From Apostichopus japonicus (Eukaryota > Echinodermata > Holothuroidea > Aspidochirotida > Stichopodidae), in assembly GCF_037975245.1 (NCBI RefSeq), contig NC_092577.1:26287398-26351397 (forward strand): a stretch of 64,000 nucleotides of DNA, in the 5' to 3' direction. Shown one piece after another: positions 14,575 through 27,600 of the stretch (position 1 is the first letter of the stretch; each line of letters begins with the position of its first letter). The notes beneath the pieces were generated by a model, which was given only the letters and a program-made list of their open reading frames with translations, had not been told where the DNA came from and made no database searches. The translations under genes and the position numbers were made by a program.

Positions 14575-16944
14575 ATTCGATTTATCGGTACCGCAATATC
14601 GATTTATCGGTATCGCACATTCGATTCATCGGCACTGCACATTCGATTTATCGGTACCGCAATATCGATCAATCGGTACCGCAAAATCGATTTATAGGTA
14701 TCGCACATTCGATTAATCGGTCTCGCACATTCGATTTATCGGCACCGAACTTTCGATTTATCGGTACCGCACATTCGATTAATCGGTATCGCAAATTCGA
14801 TTAATCGGTAATGCACATTCGATTAAACGGTATCGCACATTCGATTTATCGGTAATGCACATTCGATTTATCGGTACCGCACCTACGATTTATCGGTAGC
14901 AATATCAATTAATCGGTATCGCACATTCCATTTATCGGTACCGCACATTCGATTTATCGGTATCGCACATTCGATTTATCGGCACCGCACATTCGATTTA
15001 TCGGTACCGAAATATCGATTTATCGGTATCTCACATACGATTTATCGGTACCGCACATTCGATTTATCGGTACCGCACATTCGATTAATGGGTATCGCAT
15101 ATTCGATTAATGGGTATCGCACGTTCGATTTATCGGTACCGCACATTCGATTTATCGGTACCGTAATATCGATTTATCGGTATCGCACCTTCGATTTATC
15201 GGTAGCAATATCAATTAATCGGTATCGCACATTCCAATTATCGGTACCGCACATTCGATTTACCGGTATCGCACATTCGATTAATCGGCACCGCACATTC
15301 GATTTATCGGTACCGAAATATCGATTTATCGGTATCGCACATACGATTTATCGGTACCGCACATTCGATTTATCGGTACCGCACATTCGATTTATCGGTA
15401 TCGCAAATTCGATTAATCGGTATCGTACATTCGATTTACCGATATCGCACATTCGATTTATCGGCACCGCACATTCGATTTATCGGTATCGCAAATTCGA
15501 TTAATCGGTATCGCACAATCGATTTATCGGTACCGCACATTCGATTTATCGGTATCGCACGTTCGATTTATCGTTTTCGCACGTTCGATTTATCGATACC
15601 GCACATTCGATTTATCGGTCCCGCACAATCGATTAATCAGTACCGCACAATCGACTTATCGGTATCGTTAATTTAATTATCGGTATCGCGCATTCGATTA
15701 AACGGTATCGCACCTTCGATTTATCGGTCCCGCACAATCGATTTATAGGTATCGCAATATCGATTAATCGGTTTCGCATATTCGATTTATCGGTACCGCA
15801 CTTTCGATTTATTGGTACCGCATATTCGATTTTTCGTTTTCGCACGTTCGATTTATCGGTACCGCACATTCGATTTATAGGTACCGAAATGTCGATTTAT
15901 CGGTCCCGCAAAATCGATTTATAGGTATCGCACATTCGATTGATCGGTCTCGCACATTCGATTTATCGGCACCGCACTTTCGATTTATCGGTACCGCACA
16001 TTCAATTAATCGGTATCGCAAATTCCATTAATCGGTATTGCACATTCGATTAAACGGTATCGCACATTCGATTTATCGGTAACGCACATTCGATTTATCG
16101 GTACCGCACCTTCGATTTATCGGTAGCAATATCAATTAATCGGTATCGCACATTCCATTTATCGGTACCGCACATTCGATTTACCGGTATCGCACATTCG
16201 ATTAATCGGCACCGCACATTCGATTTATCGGTACCGAAATATCGATTTATCGGTATCGCACATACGATTTATCGGTACCGCACATTCGATTTATCGGTAC
16301 CGCACATTCGATTAATGGGTATCGCATATTCGATTAATGGGTATCGTACGTTCGATTTATCAGTACCGCACATTCGATTTATCGGTACCACAATATCGAT
16401 TTATCGGTATCGCACATTCGATTTATCGTTACTGCACATTCGATTTATCGGCATCGTAAATTCGATTTATCGGTATCGCACATTCGATTTACCGATATCG
16501 CACATTCGATTTATCGGTAACGTAGTTTCGATTTATCGGTACCGCACATTCGATTTATCGGTATCGCAAATTCGGATAAATAGGTATCGCACATTCGATT
16601 AAACGGTATCGCACATTCGATTTATCGGTACCGCAATATCGATTTATCGGTATGGCACATTCGATTTATCGGTATCGGACATTCGATTTACCGATATCGT
16701 ACATTCGATTTATCGGCACCGCACATTCGATTTATCGGTACCGCACATTCTATTAATCGGTATCGCACAATCGATTAATCGGTCTCGCACATTCGATTGA
16801 TCGGTAGCGCACAATCGATTTATCGGTATCGCACATTCGATTTATCGGTACCGCACATTCGATTTATCGGTACCGCACATTCGATTTATCGGTAACGCAC
16901 AATCGATTTATCGGTACCGCACATTCGATTTATCGGTATCGCAC
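14575..16944 (+). repeat. 2,370-bp tandem duplication, copy 2
   Basis: It starts exactly where copy 1 ends and in the same monomer register. Only scattered substitutions separate the two, for example ACCGCAATA in one and ACCACAATA in the other near 14,020 and 16,390. The match stops at about 16,944, where this copy runs into T-rich monomers (CGTTTTGGCACG). Confidence 0.92.
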
Positions 16945-17109
16945 GTTCGATTTATCGTTTTGGCACGTTCGATTTATCGATACCGCACATTCGATTTATC
17001 GGTCCCGCACAATCGATTTATCAGTACCGCACATTCGACTTATCGGTATCGTAAATTTAATTATCGGTATCGCGCATTCCATTTATCGGTACCGCACATT
17101 CGATTTATC

Positions 17110-17135
17110 GGTCCCATGCACACAATCTATTTATC
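17110..17135 (+). repeat. 26-bp insertion monomer, single copy
   Basis: One G is replaced by ATGCA inside an otherwise normal GGTCCC monomer. I saw no second instance in the window, so it postdates the duplications around it or was lost from their partners. Confidence 0.85.
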
Positions 17136-17747
17136 AGTACCGCACATTCGATTTATCGGTAACGCACATTCGACTTATCGGTATCGCACCTTCGATTTAT
17201 CGTTCCCGCACAATCGATTTATAGGTATCGCACTTTCGATTTATCGGTACCGCACATTCGATTTATAGGTATCGCAAATTCGATTAATCGGTTTGCACAT
17301 TCGATTAAACGGTATCGCACATTCGTCTTATCGGTAACGCACATTCGATTTATCGTTACCGCACCTTCGATTTATCGGCAGCAATATCGATTAATCGGTA
17401 TCGCACATTCCATTTATCGGTACCGCACATTCGATTTATCGGCACCGCACATTCGATTTATCCGTATCGCACAATCGATTTATCGGTATCGCACATTCGA
17501 TTCATCGTTACTGCACATTCTATTTATCGGTATCGTAAATTCGAATTATCGGTCTCGCACATTCGATTTATCGGTACCGCACATTCGATTAATCGGTATC
17601 GCACATTCGATTTATCGGTATCGTACATTCGATTTACCGATATCGCACATTCGATTATCGGCACCGAACATTCGATTTATCGGTACCGCAATATCGATTT
17701 ATCGGTTGGGCACATTCGATTTATCGGTATAGCACAATCGATTAATC

Positions 17748-17768
17748 GGTACCGCCTTTCGATTTATC
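17748..17768 (+). repeat. 21-bp monomer GGTACCGCCTTTCG (first example)
   Basis: One base is missing in the centre (GCCTTTCG where GCACTTTCG is usual). It is frequent from 26 kb to the end (about 26,268, 27,723, 29,104, 31,034, 38,209, 42,267, 45,713, 51,854, 55,103 and 62,185) and essentially absent to the left of this first copy. Confidence 0.82.
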
Positions 17769-17879
17769 GGTACCGCAATATCGATTTATCGGTAACGCAC
17801 ATTATATTTATCGGTACCGCACATTCGATTTATCGGTATCGCACAATCGATTTATCGGTACCGCACATTCGATTTATCG

Positions 17880-19389
17880 GTATCGCACATTCGATTTATC
17901 GGTACCGCAAATTCGATTTATCGGTATGGCACTTTCGATTTATCGGTATCGTACATTCGATTTACCGATATCGTACATTCGATTAATCGGTATCGCACAT
18001 TCTATTTATCGGTAACGCAGTTTCGATTTATCGGTACCGCACATTCGATTTATCGGTATCGCAAATTCGGATAAATAGGTATCGCACATTCGATTAAACG
18101 GTATCGCACATTCGATTTATCGGTACCGCAAATTCGATTTATCGGTATGGCACATACGATTTACCGATATCGCACATTCGATTTATCGGTAACGCACTTT
18201 CTATTGATCGGAACCGCACATTCGATTTATCGGCACCGCACATTCGATTTATCGGTACCGCAATATCGATTAATCGGTATCGCACATTCGATTTATCGTT
18301 CCCGCACAATCGATTTATAGGTATCGCAATGTCGATTAATCGGTCTCGCAAATTCGACTTATCGGCACCGCACATTCGATTTATCGGTACCGCAATATCG
18401 ATTAGTCGGTCCCGCAAAATCGATTTATAGGTATCGCACGTTCGATTAATCGGTCTCGCACATTCGATTTATCGGCACCGAACTTTCGATTTATCGGTAC
18501 CGCACATTCGATTAATCGGTATCGCAAATTCGATTAATCGGTATTGCACATTCGATTAAACGGTATCGCATATTCGATTAATCAGTATCGCACGTTCGAT
18601 TTATCGGTACCGCACATTCGATTTATCGGTATCGTACATTCGATTTACCGATATCGCACATTCGATTTATCGGTAACGCACTTTCCATTTATCGGAACCG
18701 CACATTCGATTTATCGGCACCGCACATTCGATTTATCGGTACCGCAATAACGATTTATCGGTATCGCACATTCGATTTATCGTTCCCGCACAATCGATTT
18801 ATAGGTATCGCAATGTCGATTAATCGGTCTCGCAAATTCGATTCATCGGCACCGCACATTCGATTTATCGGTACCGCAATATCGATTTATCGGTATCGCA
18901 CATTCGATTTATCGGTACCGCAAATTCGATTTATCGGTATGGCACTTTCGATTTATCGGTATCGTACATTCGATTTACCGATATCGTACATTCGATTAAT
19001 CGGTATCGCACATTCTATTTATCGGTAACGCAGTTTCGATTTATCGGTACCGCACATTCGATTTATCGGTATCGCAAATTCGGATAAATAGGTATCGCAC
19101 ATTCGATTAAACGGTATCGCACATTCGATTTATCGGTACCGCAAATTCGATTTATCGGTATGGCACATACGATTTACCGATATCGCACATTCGATTTATC
19201 GGTAACGCACTTTCTATTGATCGGAACCGCACATTCGATTTATCGGCACCGCACATTCGATTTATCGGTACCGCAATATCGATTAATCGGTATCGCACAT
19301 TCGATTTATCGTTCCCGCACAATCGATTTATAGGTACCGAAATGTCGATTAATCGGTCTCGCACATACGATTTATCGGTACCGCACATT
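17880..19389 (+). repeat. Satellite stretch with a 1,013-bp-spaced duplication
   Basis: About 17,880-18,345 matches 18,893-19,358 at a spacing of 1,013 bp, sharing the GGTATGGCACTTTCG monomer (17,931 and 18,944) and the CATACGATTTACCGATATCG combination. A shorter piece around 18,294-18,350 also matches 18,778-18,834, spacing about 484 bp, showing superimposed exchanges. Confidence 0.8.
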
Positions 19390-20286
19390 CGATTTATCGG
19401 TACCGCACATTCGATTAATCGGTATCGCAAATTCGATTAATCGGTATTGCACATTCGATTAAACGGTATCGCACATTCGATTTATCGGTAACGCACATTC
19501 GATTTATCGGTACCGCACCTTCGATTTATCGGTAGCAATATCAATTAATCGGTATCTCACATTCCATTTATCGGTACCGCACATTCGATTTACCGGTATC
19601 GCACATTCGATTTATCGGCACCGCACATTCGATTTATCGGTACCGAAATATCGATTTATCGGTATCGCACATACGATTTATCGGTACCGAAATATAGATT
19701 TATCGGTATCGCACATACGATTTATCGGTACCGCACATTCGATTTATCGGTACCGCACATTCGATTAATGGGTATCGCACGTTCGATTTATCAGTACCGC
19801 ACATTCGATTTATCGGTACCGCACCTTCGATTTATCGGTATCGCAATATCGATTTATCGGTATCGCACATTCGATTTATCGGTATCGCACATTCGATTTA
19901 TCGGTACCGCAATATCGATTTATCGGTATGGCACATTCGATTTATCGGTATCGTACATTCGATATACCGATATCGTACATTCGATTTATCGGTTTGCACA
20001 TTCGATTTATCGTTATCGTACATTCGATTTATCGTTACTGCACATTCTATTTATTGGTATCGTAAATTCGAATTATCGGTCTCTCAAATTCGATTTATCG
20101 GTAGCAATATCGATTAATCGGTATCGCACATTCGATTTATCGGTATCGTACATTCGATTGACCGATATCGCACATTCGATTAATCGGCACCGCACATTCG
20201 ATTTATCGGTACCGCAATATTGATTTATAGGTATCGCACATTCGATTAATCGGTCTCGCACATTCGATTTATCGGCACCGAAATTT
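19390..20286 (+). repeat. 897-bp tandem duplication, copy 1
   Basis: It recurs at 20,287. Shared landmarks are the two AAATATAGATTT monomers, the TTAATGGGTATCGC end (19,765 and 20,662), GATATACCG or GATTTACCG near 19,975 and 20,870, and the short GGTTTGCACATTCG monomer. A handful of substitutions separate the copies. Confidence 0.88.
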
Positions 20287-21125
20287 CGATTTATCGGTAC
20301 CGCACATTCGATTAATCGGTATCGCAAATTCGATTAATCGGTATTGCACATTCGATTAAACGGTATCGCACATTCGATTTATCGGTAACGCACATTCGAT
20401 TTATCGGTACCGCACCTTCGATTTATCGGTAGCAATATCAATTAATCGGTATCGCACATTCCGTTTATCGGTACCGCACATTCGATTTACCGGTATCGCA
20501 CATTCGATTTATCGGCACCGCACATTCGATTTATCGGTACCGAAATATCGATTTATCGGTATCGCAGATACGATTTATCGGTACCGAAATATAGATTTAT
20601 CGGTATCGCACATAAGCTTTATCGGTACCGCACATTCGATTTATCGGTACCGCACATTCGATTAATGGGTATCGCACGTTCGATTTATCGGTACCGCACA
20701 TTCGATTTATCGGTACCGCAGTATCGATTTATCGGTATCGCAATATCGATTTATCGGTATCGCACATTCGATTTATCGGTATCGCACATTCGATTTATCG
20801 GTACCGCAATATCGATTTATCGGTATGGCACATTCGATTTATCGGTATCGTACATTCGATTTACCGATATCGTACATTCGATTTATCGGTTTGCACATTC
20901 GATTTATCGGTATCGCACATTCGATTTATCGTTACTGCACATTCTATTGATCGGTATCGTAAATTCGAATTATCGGTCTCGCAAATTCGATTTATCGGTA
21001 GCAATATCGATTAATCGGTATCGCACATTCGATTTATCGGTATCGTACATTCGATTGACCGATATCGCACATTCGATTAATCGGCACCGCACATTCGATT
21101 TATCGGTACCGCAATATTGATTTAT
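20287..21125 (+). repeat. 897-bp tandem duplication, copy 2 (slightly shorter)
   Basis: Adjacent partner of the preceding unit. The similarity ends at about 21,125, shortly after GCAATATTGATT, where the array switches to monomers with ACATTATATTTATCGGG. This copy carries a private change that creates AAGCTT at 20,614. Confidence 0.86.
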
Positions 21126-21844
21126 CGGTATCGCACATTATATTTATCGGGACCGCACATTCGATTTATCGGTACCGCACATTCCATTTATCGGTATCGC
21201 ACATTCGATTTATCGGTATCGCACAATCGATTTATCGGTACCGCAATATCGATTTATCGGTATCGCACATTCGATTGACCGGTATCGCACATTCGATTTA
21301 TCGGTATCGCAAATTCTATTAATCGGTACCGCACATTCGATTAAACGGTATCGCACATTCGATTTATCGGTATCGCAAATTCGATTAATCGGTATCGCAC
21401 ATTCGATTTATCGGTAACGCAGTTTCGATTAATCGGTATCGCACATTCGATTTATCGGTATCGCAAATTCGATTAATAGGTATCGCACATTCGATTAAAC
21501 GGTATCGCACATTCGATTTATCGGTAACGCACTTTCGATTTATCGGTTCCGCACATTCGATTGATCAGTACCGCACATTCTATTTATCGGTATCGCAAAA
21601 TCGATTTATCGGTCTCGCACATTCGATTTATCGGTACCGCACATACGATTTATCGGTACCGCACATTCGATTTATCGGTACCGAAATATCGATTTATCGG
21701 TATCGCACATACGATTTATCGGTACCGCACATTCGATTTATCGGTACCGCACATTCGATTTATCGGTATCGCCTATTCGATTAATGGGTATCGCACGTTC
21801 GATTTATCGGTATCGCAAATTCGATTAAACGGTATCGCACATTC
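21126..21844 (+). repeat. Transition between left and right satellite sub-families
   Basis: No clear long partner. Here the array shifts from left-third variants to those that dominate the rest: ATTATATTTATCGGG monomers, strings ending TTAAAC followed by GGTAACGCACTTTCG, and the TTGATCAGTACC junction near 21,561. It is still continuous 22-bp satellite. Confidence 0.7.
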
Positions 21845-22595
21845 GATTTATCGGTAACGCACTTTCGATTTATCGGTATCGCAAATTCGATTGATCAGTA
21901 CCGCACATTCGAATGAACGGTATCGTAAAATCGATTAATCGGTCTCGCACATTCGATTTATCGGTACCGCACATACGATTTATCGGTACCGCACATTCGA
22001 TTTATCGGTACCGAAATATCGATTTATCGGTATCGCACAATCGATTAATTGGTACCGCACATTCCATTTATCGGTACCATACATTCGATTTATCGTTATC
22101 GCAATATCGATTTATCGGTACCGCAATATCGATTGATCGGTACCGCAATATCGATTTATCGGTATCGCAAATTCGATTTATCGGAACCGCACATTCGATT
22201 TATCGGTACCGCAATATCGATTAATCGGTCCCGCAAAATCGATTTATAGGTATCGCACATTCGATTAATCGGTATCGCACATTCGATTAATCGGTATTGC
22301 ACATTCGATTAAACGGTATCGCACATTCGATTTATCGGTAACGCACATTCGATTTATCGGTACCGCACCTTCGATTTATCGGTAGCAATATCAATTAATC
22401 GGTATCGCACATTCCATTTATCGGTACCGCATCTTCGATTTATCGGTAGCAATATCAATTAATCGGTATCGCACATTCCATTTATCGGTACCGCACATTC
22501 GATTTACCGGTATCGCACCAACGATTTATCGGCACCGCACATTCGATTTATCGGTACCGAAATTCGATTAATCGGTATCGCACGTTCGATTTATC

Positions 22596-22616
22596 GGTAT
22601 CGCACATTCCATTATT
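22596..22616 (+). repeat. 21-bp monomer ending CCATTATT (first example)
   Basis: A monomer one base short, ending ATTCCATTATT and followed by GGTATCGC. It is usually followed one monomer later by the EcoRI-bearing GCGAATTCG monomer, so the two travel as a linked pair through the right two thirds of the window. Confidence 0.82.
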
Positions 22617-22638
22617 GGTATCGCACATTCGATTTATC

Positions 22639-22660
22639 GGTATCGCGAATTCGATTTATC
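22639..22660 (+). repeat. EcoRI-bearing monomer (first example)
   Basis: CACATTCG is changed to GCGAATTCG, creating GAATTC at 22,647. Further copies appear near 23,653, 24,350, 25,695, 31,981, 33,186, 34,879, 39,352, 43,372, 49,202, 53,686, 58,726 and 63,617, and I saw none before 22.6 kb. It is a marker of the right-hand sub-family. Confidence 0.82.
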
Positions 22661-22850
22661 GGTACCCCACATTCGATTTATCGGTACCGCAATATCGATT
22701 TATCGGGACCGCACATTCGATTGACCGGTATCGCACATTCGATTTATCGGTATCGCAAATTCTATTAATCGGTTTGGCACATTCGATTAAACGGTATCGC
22801 ACATTCGATTTATCGGTATCGCAAATTCGATTAATCGGTATCGCACATTC

Positions 22851-23856
22851 GATTTATCGGTAACGCACTTTCGATTTATCGGTATCGCAAATTCGATTGA
22901 TCAGTACCGCACATTCGAATGAACGGTATCGTAAAATCGATTAATCGGTCTCGCACATTCGATTTATCGGTACCGCACATACGATTTATCGGTACCGCAC
23001 ATTCGATTTATCGGTACCGAAATATCGATTTATCGGTATCGCACAATCGATTAATTGGTACCGCACATTCCATTTATCGGTACCATACATTCGATTTATC
23101 GTTATCGCAATATCGATTTATCGGTACCGCAATATCGATTGATCGGTACCGCAATATCGATTTATCGGTATCGCAAATTCGATTTATCGGAACCGCACAT
23201 TCGATTTATCGGTACCGCAATATCGATTAATCGGTCCCGCAAAATCGATTTATAGGTATCGCACATTCGATTAATCGGTATCGCACATTCGATTAATCGG
23301 TATTGCACATTCGATTAAACGGTATCGCACATTCGATTTATCGGTAACGCACATTCGATTTATCGGTACCGCACCTTCGATTTATCGGTAGCAATATCAA
23401 TTAATCGGTATCGCACATTCCATTTATCGGTACCGCACCTTCGATTTATCGGTAGCAATATCAATTAATCGGTATCGCACATTCCATTTATCGGTACCGC
23501 ACATTCGATTTACCGGTATCGCACCAACGATTTATCGGCACCGCACATTCGATTTATCGGTACCGAAATTCGATTAATCGGTATCGCACGTTCGATTTAT
23601 CGGTATCGCACATTCCATTATTGGTATCGCACATTCGATTTATCGGTATCGCGAATTCGATTTATCGGTACCCCACATTCGATTTATCGGTACCGCAATA
23701 TCGATTTATCGGGACCGCACATTCGATTGACCGGTATCGCACATTCGATTTATCGGTATCGCAAATTCTATTAATCGGTTTGGCACATTCGATTAAACGG
23801 TATCGCACATTCGATTTATCGGTATCGCAAATTCGATTAATCGGTATCGCACATTC
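22851..23856 (+). repeat. 1,006-bp tandem duplication, copy 2
   Basis: It directly abuts copy 1 in register. A third, older relative lies at about 31,440-32,200 and lacks 64 bp (two 22-bp monomers and one 20-bp monomer) relative to these two. Similarity between the pair ends near 23,856. Confidence 0.93.
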
Positions 23857-24689
23857 GATTAATCGGTATCGCAAATTCGATTTATCGGTATCGCAAATTC
23901 GATTAATAGGTATCGCACATTCGATTAAACGGTATCGCACATTCGATTTATCGTTAACGCACTTTCGATTTATCGGTCCCGCACATTCGATTGATCAGTA
24001 CCGCACATTCTATTTATCGGTATCGCAAAATCGATTAATCGGTCTCGCACATTCGATTTATCGGCACCGCACATTCGATTTATCAGTACCGCACATTCGA
24101 TTTATCGGTACCGCAATATCGATTTATCGGTACCGCACAATCGATTAATCGGTACCGCACATTCCATTTATCGGTACCATACATTCGATTTATCGTTATC
24201 GCACATTCGATTTATCGGTACCGCAATATCGATTTATCGGTATCGCACATTCGATTAATCGGTATCACTTGTTCGATTTATCGGTATCGCACATTCCATT
24301 ATTGGTATCGCACATTCGATTTATCGGTATCGCGAATTCGATTTATCGGTACCGTAAATTCGATTTATCGGTAACGCACTTTCGATTTATCGGTACCGCA
24401 CATTCGATTTATCGGTATCGCAAATTCGATTAATCGGTATCGCACATTCGATTAAACGGTATCGCACATTCGATTTATCGGTAACGCACTTTCGATTTAT
24501 CGGAACCGCACATTCGATTTATCGGCACCGCACATTCGATTAATCGGTATCGCACATTCGATTAATCGGTATTGCACATTCGATTAAACGGTATCGCACA
24601 TTCGATTTATCGGTAACGCACATTCGATTTATCGGTACCGCACCTTCGATTTATCGGTAGCAATATCAATTAATCGGTATCGCACATTC
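23857..24689 (+). repeat. Satellite stretch related to 32.2-33.0 kb
   Basis: Its monomer order, including the GGTATCACTTGTTCG monomer near 24,262 and ACCGTAAATTCG near 24,352, is found again around 32,590-32,690, and the first of these also near 33,795. It appears to be part of the same large duplication as the flanking blocks. Confidence 0.72.
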
Positions 24690-27600
24690 CATTTATCGGA
24701 ACCGCACATTCGATTTATCGGCACCGCACATTTGAATTATCGGTACCGCAATATCGATTTATCGGTATCGCACATACGATTTATCGGTACCGCACATTCG
24801 ATTTATCGGTACCGCACATTCGATTAATCGGTATCGCACATTCGATTAATCGGTCCCGCAAAATCGATTTATAGGTACCGCACAATCGATTTATCGGTAT
24901 CGCACATTCGATTTACCGATATCGCACATTCGATTTATCGGTAACGCACTTTCGATTTATCGGAACCGCACATTCGATTTATCGGCACCGCACATTCGAT
25001 TTATCGGTACCGCAATATCCATTTATCGGTATCGCACATTCGATTCATCGGCACCGCACATTCGATTTATCGGTACCGCAATCGATTTATCGGTACCGCA
25101 CATTCGATTTACCGGTATCGCATATTCGATTAATCGGTATCGCACGTTCGATTTATCGGTACCGCACATTCGATTTATCGGTACCGCACTTTCGATTTAT
25201 CGGTATCGCACATTCGATTTATCGTTACTGCACATTCTATTTATCGGTATCGTAAATTCGATTTATCGGTATCGCACATTCGATTTACCGATATCGCACA
25301 TTCGATTTATCGGCACCGCACATTCGATTTATCGGTATCGCATTATCGATTTATCGGTATCGCACATTCGATTTATCGGTACCGCACATTCGATTTATCG
25401 GTATCGCAAATTCGATTAAACGGTAACGCAGTTTCGATTGATCGGTACCGCACATTCGATTTATCGGTATCGCAAATTCGGATAAATAGGTATCGCACAT
25501 TCGATTAAACGGTATCGCACATTCGATTTATCGGTACCGCACATTCGATTTATCGGTATCGCATATTCGATTAATCGGTATCGCACGTTCGATTTATCGG
25601 TACCGCACATTCGATTTATCGGTAACGCATATTCGATTTATCGGTATCGCACATTCCATTATTGGTATCGCACATTCGATTAATCGGTATCGCGAATTCG
25701 ATTTATCGGTATTGCACATTCCATTATTGGTATCGCACGTTCGATTTATCGGTACCGCACATTCCATTTATCGGTATCGTACATTCGATTTACCGATATC
25801 GCACATTCGATTTATCGGTAACGCACTTTCGATTTATCGGCACCGCACATTCGATTTATCGGTACCGCAATATCGATTTATCGGTATCGCACATACGATT
25901 TATCGGTACCGCACAATCGATCTATCGGTACTGCACATTCGATTTATCGGTATCGCACATTCTATTTATCGGTATCGCAAAATCGATTAATCGGTCTCGC
26001 ACATTCGATTTATCGGTACCGCACATACGATTTATCGGTACCGCACATTTGATTTATCGTTATCGCACATTCGATTTATCGGTACCGCAATATCGATTTA
26101 TCGATACCGCACAATCGATTAATCGGTATCGCACATTCCATTTATCGGTACCGCACATTTGATTTATCGTTATCCCACATTCGATTTATCGGCACCGCAC
26201 ATTCGATTTATCGGTACCGCATTATCGATTTATCGGTACAGCACAATCTATTAATCGGTACCGCCTTTCGATTTATCGGTACCGCAATATCGATTTATCG
26301 GTATCGCACATTATATTTATCGGGACCGCACATTCGATTTATCGGTACCGCACATTCGATTTATCGGTACCGAACATTCGATTTATCGGTATCGCACAAT
26401 CGATTTATCGGTACCGCACATTCGATTTATCGGTATCGCAAATTCGATTAATCGGAATTATTCGATTAAACGGTACCGCACTTTCGATTAAACGGTATCG
26501 CACATTCGATTTATCGGTAACGCACTTTCGATTTATCGGTACCGCACATTCGATTTTTCGGTATCCCAAATTCGATCAATCGTTATCGCACATTCGATTA
26601 AACGGTATCGCACATTCGATTTATCGGTAACGCACTTTTCATTTATCGGAACCGCACATTCGATTTATCGGCACCGTACATTCGATTTATCAGTACCGCA
26701 CATTCGATTTATCGGTACCGCAATATCGATTTATCGGTACCGCACAATCGATTAATAGGTACCGCACATTCCATTTATCGGTACCATACATTCGATTTAT
26801 CGTTATCGCACATTCGATTTATCGGTACCGCAATATCGATTTATCGGTACCGCACATTCGATTAATCGGTATCGCACATTCGATTTATCGGTATCGCACA
26901 TTCCATTATTGGTATCGCCCATTCGATTTATCGGTATCTCGAATTCGATTTATCGGTACCGCATATTCGATTATTCGGTATCGCACATTCGATTAAACGG
27001 TATCGCACATTCGATCTATCGGTATCGCACATTTGATTTATCGGTACCGCACCTTCGATTTATCGGTACCGCACAATCGATTAATCGTTCTCGCACATTC
27101 GATTGATCGGTACCGCACATTCGATTTATCGGTACCGCACAATCGATTTATCGGTACCGCACAATCGATTTATCGGTATCGCAAAATCGATTTATCGTTT
27201 TCGCACGTTCGATTTATCGGTACCGCACATTCGATTTATCGGTATCGCACCTTCGATATTCGGTCCCGAATAATCGATTTATAGGTATCGCAATATCGAT
27301 TAATCGGTCTCGCACATTCGATTGATCGGTACCGCACTTTCGATTATTGCTACCACATATTCGATTTTTCGTTTTCGAACGTTCGATTTATCGGTACCGC
27401 ACATTCGATTTATCGGTCCCACACAATCGATTAATCAGTACCGCACATTCGACTAATCGATATCGTAAATTCAATTGATCGGTATCGCGCATTCGATTTA
27501 TCGGTATCGCACATTCGATTTATCGGTCCCGCAAAATCGATTTATAGGTATCGCAATATCGATTAATCGGTCTCGCAAATTCGAATTATCGGCACCGCAC

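Larger units (their letters stand above)
16945..17879 (+). repeat. Divergent satellite stretch rich in off-length monomers
   Basis: About 0.9 kb without a clear long partner and with the highest density of irregular monomers I saw in the window: a 26-bp monomer at 17,110, 21-bp monomers at about 17,045, 17,290, 17,645 and 17,748, a 20-bp form near 17,379, and GGTTGGGCAC near 17,705. It still aligns as satellite throughout. Confidence 0.8.
21845..22850 (+). repeat. 1,006-bp tandem duplication, copy 1
   Basis: The rare GAATGAACGG junction at 21,911 reappears at 22,917, and all monomers between about 21,845 and 22,850 follow the same order 1,006 bp later. Near 22,434 this copy has GCATCTTCG where the partner has GCACCTTCG. 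I noticed very few other differences, so this is one of the youngest-looking duplications here. Confidence 0.93.

Noticed and set aside
19768-21120. A pair of 151-codon open frames at 19,768 and 20,665 as duplicated genes
   Set aside because: They lie at the same place in the two 897-bp satellite copies and consist only of repeat peptide. Duplication of the satellite explains them.
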